The notes beneath the pieces were generated by a model. The model did not search any database. It had not been told where the DNA came from and was given only the letters and a program-made list of their open reading frames with translations. Of a DNA stretch of 64,000 nucleotides, positions 24,901 to 37,700 are shown one piece after another. Within the stretch, counting starts at the first letter, position 1. Each line of letters begins with the position of its first letter. The stretch comes from Lepus europaeus (Eukaryota > Chordata > Mammalia > Lagomorpha > Leporidae): the NCBI RefSeq assembly GCF_033115175.1, contig NC_084838.1, positions 39,411,468 to 39,475,467 of the forward strand, in the 5' to 3' direction. The position numbers and the translations under genes are program-made.

Positions 24901-27900
24901 TTCAGTAAATTATCATAAAACATTATATCATGGGGCCGGCACTGTGGTGTAGCAGGTAAAGCCGTTGCCTCCAGTGCCAGCGTCCAATATAGGCGCTGGT
25001 TTGAGTCCTGGCTGCTCCACTTCTAATGGGTAGCTCCCTGCTAATGTGCCTGGGAAAGCAGTAGAAGGTGGCCCAAGTGCTTGGGCCCCTGCACACACAT
25101 GGGAGACCCAGAAGAAGTTCCTGGCTTTGGATCGGCACAGCTCCAGCTGTTGCAGCCAGTTGGGGAGTGAACCAGGGGGTGGAAGACCTCTCTCTCTCTC
25201 TGCCTCTCCTTCTCTCTCTGTGTAACTCTTTCAAAATAAATAAATAAATCTTTTAAAAAAACCACACATTATATCATTCCTTGAGGCTTTTCTAGAGTTG
25301 GACTCTTATACTGGCACATTCTTCAAAGCTAGAGGCTAGTGAGTGATGAGACTGGAGTCGGAGGTAAGGGCCACATCCAGCATTACTTTCTTATTCATAG
25401 GGGTCACGGGAATTTTGTGGTGGAAGTGAGACTACCACATCTGTGTCCGAGGAAGTCCTCTGGTAGCAGCAAGGGGAATCTATTGGACTAGCAAGATGGC
25501 TACTGTGGCCATTTGGGGAGTGAACCAGTGGATGGAAGATCTCTCTGTCACTCACTCTATCTCTGTGATTCTTTCAAATAAATAAAAAAGATTAAAAACC
25601 GCAAGGATAAAATGGGAAAAACAATTATAATATATATACACCAGTTAAAGGAAGAGCTGTTATTTTCACTGTGAAAGAACATTCTCAAATTTAAGAAAGG
25701 GCTAAGATTACCAAGTAAGTGAAAATGGGAAATAAAGAGATTGGGAAAGGGAAGGAAACAAGCACATGAAAGTGATTTAACTCAGTTAGTAATCAAAGAG
25801 AGGCAACTGAGGTTTTATTTTTCATCAATTAGATTGCCACAGATTAATCATAACACTCACTATGGTCAAGATATAGGGAAAAAGGAAGTGCCACATATTT
25901 TTGGTGATATTATAAAGTAGTTCGAATCTATCTGGAGGGCAACGCAGCAATAAGAAATGCAATAAAATGGCTACCCTTTTTTAAAAGATTTATTTAATTT
26001 GTTTGAAAGGCAGAGTTATATATAGAGAGGGATCTTCCATCTGCTGGTTCACTCCCCAAATGGCCACAATGACTGGGGCTAAGCCAGGCCGAAGCCAGGA
26101 GCCAGGTGCTTCATCTAGGTCTCCCACTTGGGTGTAGAAGCTCGAGGAATTGGGCCATCTTCTGCTGCTTTCCCAGGCACATTATCAGGGAGCTAGATTG
26201 GAAGTGGAGTAACTGGGATTCGAACTCGAACTGGAGTGCAAATGGGATGCTGGCATTGTAGGAGGTGGCTGGCCCTGTGGCTACCCTTTGGACAACCAAT
26301 TTTACTTCTGGGATTTTATTCTAAGGGAATAATTATTAGAAAAGTAGACAAAAATGTGTGTACCACAATGCTTACTGAGGTGCCATTGGAAATAGCAAAA
26401 GAAAAGAAAAAGGATTTAAGGAAGGGGTGGTTAAATAACTTAAGGTACATCGAGGCTTGAACAATTGAATTCTACATACTCCTTCAAATGATGAGATATA
26501 TCTAGATCTACTCATGTGGAAATACAACCACAACATAGGGCCAAGTGAACAAAAGGAAGCTGGACATAGCAGGTGCATTTTAATTTTCTCTCCCTCTTCC
26601 CCTCTCTATTTTCATCTGGACAGAGATGTGTATATGTATGCATGTACATACATCTGAAATGCATCTGAAAGCATATACTCCCAAATTTCACACTGATTAC
26701 CTAAATGGGGTTGAGTAATTTTTATTTTCTTCTTCAAAATTTCTGTATTATTTCAATTTCCTTTTTATGTTGAATATTTTTAAGGAGAATAAAAAGCCAT
26801 TAAAGGCATTTTCATTAAGGAAAAAAAACTCAAAAGTCCTTCAAGTAGAAATAGGTCATTTCTGATACTGTGGGAGCAAGCATTCACGTTCCAGGCACCG
26901 AGTCCCAGTTTGTAGTAAGATGGCTCCGTGCCGCACAGCCTCCAACTGCTCCCATGTGCATTTCCAGGGAAGTAAAGTCACTCACCTCTGAGACCGTTAC
27001 CTTCTCTCCAGTCTCGTCAATCACATCACCTGTCGGTAAGTAAACAGAGCAGAGACTTGACAAGGGTTTTACAGGAGGATTTGTAAGTGTATTTTTTTTT
27101 TATCGTGATTATCTACCCAACAAATGTACCATTTTCATTGTAAAATTCAGTGGCATGAATTACACTGCCAGCATTGAGCAATAACCACCCCAAATAAAAA
27201 CATCCTGTTCCTGTCCAGCCCCAGCCCTGGTAACCACTTTTAATCTTTCTGTCTCTATGAACTTGCATCTTCTAGGTATGTATTGTAAGTAGAATCAGAC
27301 AACATTTGTCCTTTTGTGTCTGGCTTTTTTCACCTAGCATAACATTTTCAAGTTTCATCCATGTTGTAGTGTGTGTCAAACTGTACTACTTCTTCTGGCT
27401 GAATAATATTCAATTGCATGCATATGCCACATTTTGTTTATTCACTCATCTGTAGATGGGCTACTTAGGAATGGAATTGCTGGGTCATACAGTAATTTAA
27501 GGCAGGTTTTAGGTGGCTGGTTAGGTCAGTTGGTTAGAGCGTGGTGCTAATAAAGTAGGGTTTCTTTAAAAAAAAAATCTTACTTCTTCTGATTCTTCAC
27601 CCTAGACTTGTAGTCAAGCTGCCTCAAAACCCATCAGGTCACACAGCCCACAATGTCCACTGAGCTCCTTTCCCTAGAAGGGGTTGGACTTCAGCTCTTT
27701 TCCCCAGAGTGAGAGTAAGGTGAGGCTACAGGTTAGTCACTGGTCCAGGAGAGACTTCATCCTTGGAAGCCCTCCAATCAGAAAAGTCACCTGGGAGAGA
27801 TGTGAACTTAGTGCTAGTGTGTTAGGATTCTTCACCAGAGGATAACACAGACAGGCTGGAGGTGGAAGACTGTCCTGATGCCAAGCGCACAAATATGTAT

Positions 27901-30900
27901 GGCCTTTCCAGTCTTACCCAGTGTTCGAGTAGGTCTCACAACGAGCCAGAGAACTTAGATCCCCGTCCAAATTAACTTATTTAAAAATAAGCCATTTGAA
28001 TTTTTTTTTTTTTGACAGGCAGAGTGGACAGTGAGAGAGAGAGACAGAGAGAAAGGTCTTCCTTTGCCGTTGGTTCACCCTCTAATGGCCGCTGCGGCTG
28101 GCGCACTGCGCTGATCTGAAGCCAGGAGCCAGGTGCTTCTCCTGGTCTCCATGGGGTGCAGGGTCCAAGCACTTGGGCCATCCTCCACTGCACTCCCGGG
28201 CCACAGCAGAGAGCTGGCCTGGAAGAGGGGCAGCCGGGACAGAATCCAGCACCCCGACAGGGACTAGAACCCGGTGTGCCGGCGCCGCAGGTGGAGGATT
28301 AGCCTATTGAGCTGTGCCAGCCGCCTTTTGAATTTAAGCATATGAAAAGTTGTTTGGTGGGGGTAATGGGAAATGTTAGAGTGCTCTAGTTTCTATTTAA
28401 AATTTTAATTTTTTATTGAGGTGAAATTCACATAACATACAATAACAAAGTGTACAATTTAGGATCGTGTAGTCTGTTAACAGTGCTGTGCATCCTCACC
28501 TCTCTCTAGTTTCAAAACCTTTCATCACCCCAGAAGAACTCCCCACGTGCTCTTAGCTTTTCAGATGTTATCATCTTCCTGTGCTGGCTGGGGCCCTGAG
28601 TGTTCAGTCCTGAGGTGGTAGACAAATGAGGGACCGGCCCTCATCAAGCCTCCCCTCAACGCCATTTAGTTTTCTAGAGGGGAGTCAGCAGATCAGCAGT
28701 TTCAGTAGCATACTTGCTGCTCATTTATTTTTTATTTACTATCAATTGACAATTTTATATATTTATGAGCACACTGTGGTATTTTTGTATTTGTATACAG
28801 TATAGAATGATTATGTCAAGCTAATTAACATACCCATCACTTCACATATTCAGTTTTTTTGTGAGAATATTTAAAATCCACTCTTTTAGTAATTTTTTAA
28901 AAAGATTTTATTTATTTGAGAGGCAGAGTTACAGACAGTGAGAAGGAGAGACAGAGAGAAAGGTCTTCCGTCTGTTGGTTCACCCCCCAAATGGCTGTTG
29001 CGGCTGGAGCTGCACCGATCCAAAGCCAGGAGCCAGGTGCTTCTTCCTGGTCTCCCATGTGGGTGCAGGGGCCCAAGGACTTGGGCCATCTTCTACTGCT
29101 TTCCCAGGCTACAGCAGAGAGCTGGATCAGAAGAAGAGCAGCTGGGACTAGAACCCAGCACCCATATGGGATGCCAGTGCCGCAGGTGGAGGATTAACCT
29201 ACTGTGCCACGGCGCGGGCTCCTCACTCTTTTGAAATATATCATATATCATATATTATGAAAATATGAAATATATCATATATTATTATTAACTATGATCT
29301 CCATGCTGTGAAATAGAGTTCAAAAATTTATTTCTCCTATTTAACTGAAACTTTGTGCCCTTTGACCAACGTTCATCTCATTTAACATGAGAGTGAATTG
29401 AGTTATTGCTTTTCTTCAAGGTATTGGGAACTCCTTGAGGACAGAGAGTAAGTCTTTTTTTTTGACAGGCAGAGTGGACAGTGAGAGAGACAGAGAGAAA
29501 GGTCTTCCTTTTTTCCGTTGGTTCACCCCTCAATGGCCGCTGCGGCAGGTGCGCTGTGGCCAGCGCACCACGCTGATCTGAAGCCAGGAGCCAGGTGCTT
29601 CTCCTGGTCTCCCATGCGGGTGCAGGGCCCAAGCACTTGGGCCATCCTCCACTGCTTTCCTGGGCCACAGCAGAGAGCTGGCCTGGAAGAGGAGCAACCA
29701 GGACAGAATCCGGCGCCCCAACCAGGACTAGAACCCGGGGTGCCGGCGCCGCAGGTGGAGGATTAGCCTATTGAGCCACAGTGTCGGCCAGAGATTAATG
29801 TACATCTTGGTTTTCTCAATACCCAACAAAATGGATTGCATCTAGAAGGTGCCAAATAAAAGCTTTTGGGTTAGAATGGAACAGGCGTGTGTTCTTTCTT
29901 AATGAATAGAGAGAATAAGAGGCAAATATAGATTTCAGAGGCTTATAGATATAGAGCTCCATTACTCTTGAAAACAATCTGCAAAACAGAAATTTCCCAG
30001 GACTCAGGAAGGCAGGGAGACATGCATACCATAGAGAGTCCCATTAATAGAACACTTGTGGAAAAGCATGATGTTCTGAGTCAAGGTCCCTGTTTTGTCG
30101 GAGAAAACATATTTAACCTGTCCAAGTTCCTCATTAAGGGTAGTGGTGCGAGCCTGGGCTGGAGTGCTCTTTGGTGCATAAAACATCTTCTGATCCCAGT
30201 TGATATAGTAACTGTTGCCCAGTCTTATTAGTTCAACACTAAGGAGAAAGCAAGAAAAGAGGGATGCTGGGTCAGAGCCAGACAAGTGAATATATCTTCC
30301 TGGCTTCCTCCTTCCCGGAGCACGGTACCTGTATCCGAAAATCACACTATCCCAACTCCCTGGGAACCTGCTGTCCTGAAGGACCTTCCCTACCACTCAG
30401 TATTCTCACAGGATGCTAAGCACAGGCTTCCTCAACCGGACACAGATACACCTGAGAAACTTGTCTGACTCATACCTTCCTTTCACACTTTCTTCTTCTT
30501 CCAAAATGTGCCCAGGGAAAAGCCACAGTTTTTGAACTTCAGTAATCACGCGAGATCTGATGGAATAACTGTTGACTTAGAAAAGGCTGCACTGGCCTGA
30601 TCAGAGAGCTGCTGCTGCTGCCATGTGGAAAAGAGAACCCTGCACACCCAGAGTTTCTTTGTTTTAGGACAGGAGTGGGGACCTTTGCCCTGCGAAGGGG
30701 CACTTGGGTATTTACAACATCATTTGCGGGCTACACAGAATGATCAGCTTAAACAGTGAGCCTCCTCCAGGTACTGAATTTCGAGTCCTGCCTGCAGTTG
30801 CCTTGGCAGGGTCAGACCAAGTGCTTTCATGGGCCTTACGTGGCCTGTGGGCAGGACATTCCCCCAGACCTGTTTTAGAAGAAAGGAAGAAGCCGTGAAA

Positions 30901-31698
30901 GTCGGAAATAATTTATGGGCCAACCCCTGATGCGCTCCGAGCAGAGCCCACCTGCCTCTGGTGGGCCTCGTCCTCCTACGTTCTCCTCATTTGCTGTGAA
31001 GTCTCCTCCCACCTTGGTCACACACTACTCTATTGCAGACTCTTCCTGCTTGACACGCATCTTCATTTTAACAGTGAGGACGTTTAAGGAGCCTCTTCCC
31101 CGTCATCACTCATGCTGAGTGTGCACTAGCTGCCTCATTACAATGTCCGCCTGAGAGAGGGTGCCGAGAGATGGGGGGTGTTGCTTCTGGGGCGAGGGAG
31201 GAGATGCCCAGGTCCTCATCACTGACTCTTTCCCAGGATCCTCCCGCTTGGAATTATGAGCCCTTCCTGTCCTTTACCGAACCAGCCACCACCATGCTCC
31301 CTCCAAGCCCAAACACCTCAGCCTGGTTGTTTCTTAGAAAGACCTTTTCTCGTTTTTTGGGACAGAATCCAAACTCTTTGGCCTGGAATTTAAGGATTTT
31401 ATGGATCTGACCTTAAACGACCATCTAACACCGAGTCTGCCTATTCATTGTTGTATGAACAGATCATACTTTCGGAAACCTTCTCCCCTTTTTATATGCA
31501 GAAATTTCTGCTTGCCATCTTCCTTCCCTATATTCTGTTTGACAAATACTACCTCCAGATAGAACTAGTCCATTCCTTCTTGAGACCCTTAGAACAGTTA
31601 TATACATTTCTATTGCATTATTATTATTGCATTATTATTATTAAAATATTTATTTGAAAGGCAAAGTTACAGAGAGGCAGAGGCAGAGGCAGAGGCAG

Positions 31699-31738
<40 letters not shown>

Positions 31739-34700
31739 CTATCTTCCATCTGTTGGTTCACTCCCAATATGGCCGCAACGGCCAGAGCTGTGCCGATCCA
31801 AAGCCATGATCCAGGAACTTCTTCTGGGTCTCCCATGTGGGTTCAGGGGCCCAAGAATTTGGGTCACCCTCTATTGTTTTTCCCAGGCCATAGCAGAGAG
31901 ATGGATCAGAAGTGCAGCAGCCGGGATTCGAATCGGCGCCCATATGGGATGCCGGCACTGCAGGCAGTGGTTTACCCACTACACCACAGTGCTGGTCCTC
32001 TGTTGCATTATTTTTATATTGCACCATAATTCTTTATTTATATATCAGGTTGTTGAGTTTTTTTTAAGCTAAATTTCAAGCTTCTCTAGGGAAAGGGCTG
32101 TCTTATTGTATTATACATGTTTCTATCTCTAGCACCTTGTATGGCGCTTGGCACATAGTAGGTGATCAATACATACTTATTAAATAAGATATTTTGCTTA
32201 TACAGGGTGCTTTTGGGCTGGAATAGCACAGTTAAGGGTTTAGGGAACCTGGAAAGGAGGACATGAAAATGTGTCTGGATATGTGTATATACAAGGAATG
32301 CTTAGACTTGAAAAGGAAGATTAGAAATATGGTAGAGGTTTCTGTCATCTATTCCAAATTTTTGTCCAAGGTGCTTATGAAATAGGGAGGAAAATCCTCC
32401 TTTATCTTTTCTCCAACTTTTAGGAGCTGAAGCTACATCCACGTGCCTGTGCCATTCATCACAGCTTCCGTGGGAAAATGCGTTGAGTTCTGACTGAGTG
32501 ACTGAGCAGTGAATGGACCTCATCTCACTGGCCCACTAGAGGCCACCTGGCCTGTGCTTCAGCATCTCCAAACCTGTGTGCGCGTCCTCAAATGGTTCGT
32601 GTGTTTCTGTGCCTTATTTAGTCACTTTCATTACAATTTGAGGACAGGGCTAATTTTCCTTTTGTATGAACCAGTATTCTGGACACAGAAGGCATTTATG
32701 TAATCTCTGGACACTTAAGAGTATCTTGTACAACAGGCATTGTGGAAAAGAAAGGGTTAAAGAGCACATAGTAAATGCTTTTTAAAAGCTCACACTCTAG
32801 CTGGAAAACTTAAGCGAAACCTATGAAAACAGCTTCTTCCCCCATAACCCAAAGTGATCAAAGAAGCCTACCTCACGTAGAGGGAAATGGGCACCATGGT
32901 GTTGAGAACAATGAAGTAGGACCAGAAAATGAAGAGAGAAGAGACAAATGATGAAGAGACATAATTTTCCCATGGCAGAAAAATCTGGAAGTAGTAGCCA
33001 ATCTTGTTCTCCCAAACGCCATGCCCAACTGCTAGCATAAGACACATGGCGACTAAAAACAGGAAAATCTATTAAAAAAAAAAAAGAGTTAAATGAGCAT
33101 CTCATTCAAAGTACATGCTATTTCATTTCTGCTTTTGGAGCCTTATCTCAACAAAGTCTGTCTCCTTGCAGGGCAGGGAGGCCTTAGCATTCACAGGCTC
33201 TGGGCAGCTGTACACAGCACAGGGAAGAGAGTCCAGCAGGAACCATCTTCGGGATTTTGAAGGGAGATAATAATAGCTAAAATACATCAAGCACTAAGTA
33301 ACTGCTAAGAACTGTGCTAAGTGCCTGACATATACGATTTCATGTTGGTATTGACAGTGGCAAGTATTTTGCCTACAGTCTCTTAGAAGAAACAGGTTCT
33401 GAACCAGTTGGAGAACCATTCTTGGAGTAAGGTGCTACTTTCGCAAGAGTCTAAAATGCGGCACCGCACGCTCGCGTGCCTTAGAGGAGGCATGGGTGGC
33501 ATCGTCATGTACCACCCCCAAGTCTCCCCAGTGGGCTTCACATCTTGGTCACAAAGTGTTGCTGGTTCAAAGCGAACCTTCCCCTTGCTGGACAATCTCA
33601 TCTTTGTGGCACAAATGGGAAAGACTTTGAAGAGCCGAGAAGGAAGACAGGAGGAACAGGTCTAATTGGGAACAACCTCAGACGCTTTTTGTTGTAGAAA
33701 ATTGTAAACACACATTCAAGTGCATAGGTAGTCTGAGCAATCCCCACGGACCATCTACCTATCATGCGGTCAACGGTTAGGTATTTCATCTGAACCTCCT
33801 CTTCTGGTGCCTTCTCTATTATTTTAGGAAAATCTCTCACATGACATAATTGTATCTATAAGTAATATATTGTAGCTTTAAAAGACATATTATTTACAAA
33901 CATATTAGTAATACCGTTATAATTTTAAAATGACCAATAAGTATTCAGTATCTTTCAATATCAAAAACAGATTTGAGAGTAGGGTGAGGGGTTGGGAGAG
34001 AGAAACCTTTCACTTAAGGCCTACAAACTTCATGCATTCCAGAACCAGTTCTTTTGCCTCAGACTGAGCCACCAGAAAGAAGACCACCTCTTGTTAGACC
34101 AAGCCCCAGAGAGCGGCTGTCCCCTCGGCCTGCACACAGCTGGGGCAGGGCGCAGGCTGTTATTTCTCCATTCCTAGAGCTTTCCCGGCCATCCTGAGGC
34201 CTCCCAGGCCTTTGTGGAAATTCTACATTTCTTACTATTGTGTTGGAGTCTTTCAAGCTTCACTTTGCTTCCTTTCAGTAAGAAGAAAAAAGAAATTGCT
34301 AGCTTGGTGATTGCCACGAACCCCAGAGGTTACTTGTTTACTACCACAGACTGTCTGACCCAAGAAGAGCAGAGTTTTCCATTTAGCAAAATGTGGTTCA
34401 AGACTGAAATAAATAACTCAATTTTGTCACTCTAGATACAACAGATCTAGAACCAGGGCCACCACTCTCATAATGGAGCTCCTGGGTTCAGAGGCAGCCC
34501 ATCAAAAATCTGGAACCGCTGGTCCTCTGGCCTAGGCAGGGAGGCAATGGTAGCGGTAGCGAGAGGAGCTGAGGTTTTGACAGCACTGCCTGCTGCCCTG
34601 CCCCACCTCCTGCGGCCCTGCCTGGCAGCCACCATACACCCCTGTGCATGACAACTCCGCCAGCTCTTATAGAAGCCACAGTCCGCATGATGGCCTGGCC

Positions 34701-37700
34701 CAGCTTGCATGGCAGCCAGGTCTGTGCCATCCAAACCCCCTTTTCATTCACCACTCAACTCCTGTTCTGTAAACTGCCCAAGCCATCCCCCATTTGTGCA
34801 CTGCCCAAAGCTCCCTTTCTATGTACCCCCTAACTTCCCTACTGTGTAGTAAAAACTTCAGCTTCTGTGATGTTGCAACTTAGAACCAGCGCCAGCTAGA
34901 AATATCCAATATTGCAGCAGGCTGTGTCCCTGCAATGACCTTCAGATCTTTATAATGTCATTATATTAAAACTATGATAGCCAACATTCTATTCCCATCA
35001 TGCACCTGATGCCATGAGTGTTTCTGAAATTCCTAAAAAATGGCATAGAAAAAATGGGTGGTACTTAGCCCCACCCCCTATGTCTCCAGATATTTAAAGA
35101 GATGGCCCAGGACCTTGTTGAGGGCCATTCTCTGGGGAGCTTGCCTGCACTTATTTCTTGAGTGTGCACTGTTGCTTTGCATGTAAATAAATCTTGCTTT
35201 GTGCTGACCTTCAAATCTGTCTCCTCCTTGAATTCTCTCTCATGTGGAGACAAGAGCCTGGACCACGCCTGACCAGGAGCCACCTCACGGAACCCTTCAC
35301 ATCTCTGCTTTACGTTGCGCATCATTCCAATTCAAGCACATTATTTCTTGGCCTCACAAATACAATCCTAATGAACAGTTCATGTTCAGACAGCACTGTC
35401 ACAGCTGCTGTGGTCAATGGGGAGAGACGGAGGGCATCAAACTCCAGTGCAGCTGTGGGCTCGGCAGGAAGCAGCTTTGCCGAACAGGCTTCCTGTGCCT
35501 GCTGTATTCCCCCCTAAAACATCTCCCAAAACAGGGGGGAAATGGAGTCGTTAAATTAGAAAGATATCGGCTTCAGCTTTGAGAAATGAGCGTGTATTCG
35601 ATCCAACTACATTGGCAATGTCTTGGCACAAATACCATAAAAAACAAAACCAAAGAGCTGGTAAAAACCTAGCTGATTAAAAACACTTCTTCATTTGATA
35701 ACTATTGAATGGGTATTTCTTATGCAAGGCATTCCCAACAGGATAGAGATGAGCAGGACATAATTTCTACATGCAGGCTCATAATTTTGTAGCTAAGACA
35801 TTCACTAATTATTTTTAACTCCCTCAACAAATAATAAAGCTCTCATTATATGTCAGGATAGTCTGGATACCACACAAGTTAAGCAATGAAAAAAAAAAAG
35901 CCATTTAACTAGTGCTAAGTGCTGTGAAGAAAATAAAACAAGTTGATAGAATAAAGAGGGTCTTGGTGGGGTGGCTACTTTAGGAAGAGTAGCAGAGAAG
36001 GCTTCTCTGAAAAGGTGGCATTGAATGATGAAAAATCAAGTCGTGCAAAGACATTGCCAGCCAGGGGAAAGGCTAAGGTAGGAATTAATTTGTTCTCTGA
36101 CATGATCTGCAGTTTGCCTGAGTAGAGATTTCTAGATCAAAATAATTTTCACTGAGAACTTTGATGTTATGACCCTACTGATTTCTAGGACTCAGTGGTA
36201 TTAGTGAGAAGTCTGATGCTAATCTAATTTTCATTTTTTGGTTGATAGCTTATTTTTATTCCCATGAGACTCTCCAAACTTCTTTTCTCATGGGAGGAAG
36301 AGAGACAGAGACAGACAGAGATCTTATTGCTCGTTCACTTCCAAAATATCCATGATTAAGGAGCCAGGAACTCAATCCAGGTCTCCCATGTGGGTTGCAG
36401 GGATCCAACTACTTGAGTTAATATATCTGCTGCCTCCCAGGGTCTGTATAAGCAGGAGGCTGTAATCAGGAACTAGAGATGGCAATGGAATCCAGGAACT
36501 CTGATATGGGTTACAAGCATCTTAACTGCTTGATCAAATGCCTGTGCATGCCCACATTTTTTTTAACCTCTCTGTCTTTCTGTTTTATGTTCTAGGAGGC
36601 TCTTTGACTCTATTTCAGCCCCTTTATTGTGTTTTTTTTTTTATGTTAGTAATCCCATTTTTACTTTTCAAAATTCCTTTGTTGTTGTTCTTAGATTTTT
36701 TTCTCTTTTCTAAGAAATCAATTCTTATTTTATGCATGCAATTGCTTATTCTAAGACTAGTCACACTAATTTTTGAAAGTTCTGTTCTTTTCCTCTCCCT
36801 GAATTATAACTGTTTATTGCAGGGTCAGTTATTCTGTGTGTTCACCGTCACCCTCATCCTCCTTCTGGCACTACTGGTTTTCTTCTTGTCCACTGACACA
36901 TATAGATGCCTTGCTAATCCTTACAGGCTGCTGGAGTAGGCTTGGTCTCCTTTGGTAAACTTTGCTTCCCCAGTAGGTCATTCCCTTGAATGTGGAATCG
37001 GGTCAACAGGTACTGTTTGACATACGTCATCTTAGGACACACAAAGAACTTGCAGGTGAACTTGAGCCCCCCAGATTTAAATCTGGATGGGCTTTATTTG
37101 GAAGCATTGACAACCGTATTAGAAGTTCAGGTAGGTTGATAAATGTCTTTCAAAGGCAAATCTCTCGTTTGAGACGGGGAGGCAGATATCTATACGTCTT
37201 GGCCATGTGGATGCTGTGCGGGTGGAGGGGTGGCACAGAGGGCCAGCTGTTGCCCACTTTGTTTTGTGGATAATTTTGAAATGAATTACTCTGCATATTG
37301 CCCCACATCCTACTCTTGCTCTCCAAACCTGCTGATTCTAGCTGGGAGCACTCTTGAGCTCTATCAGGTAGTGTATTATCTCTGTAGTTCCCAATACTTA
37401 GCTTTATTATTCATCTGCACTCTAAAAATTCATCAGCACCTCAGGTCTGCTGATGGCTCTTCACCCTGTGTCGGGGAAGCCAGGTGTTTCTTTGCCGCTT
37501 GTACTTCCTCATAATCATTTCATCCAGCTTGAACGGGAAGTCATGATGTCCATCTTCAACTGGCTGCCCTGGAGTGAACATGGTAGCTCACATAGTATTC
37601 CCTACTTTTTGAAGAGAAGACTGCATGAACCAGCTCATGGATGTGGGACTTGACAGTAGCGGCTCTGCCGGCATGGCCGCTTCCAGCTTCCACACTGCTT

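Noticed and set aside
36538-36939. Hydrophobic 133-codon open frame
   Set aside because: T-rich DNA gives runs of Phe and Leu; the stretch is part of an old repeat and intron.
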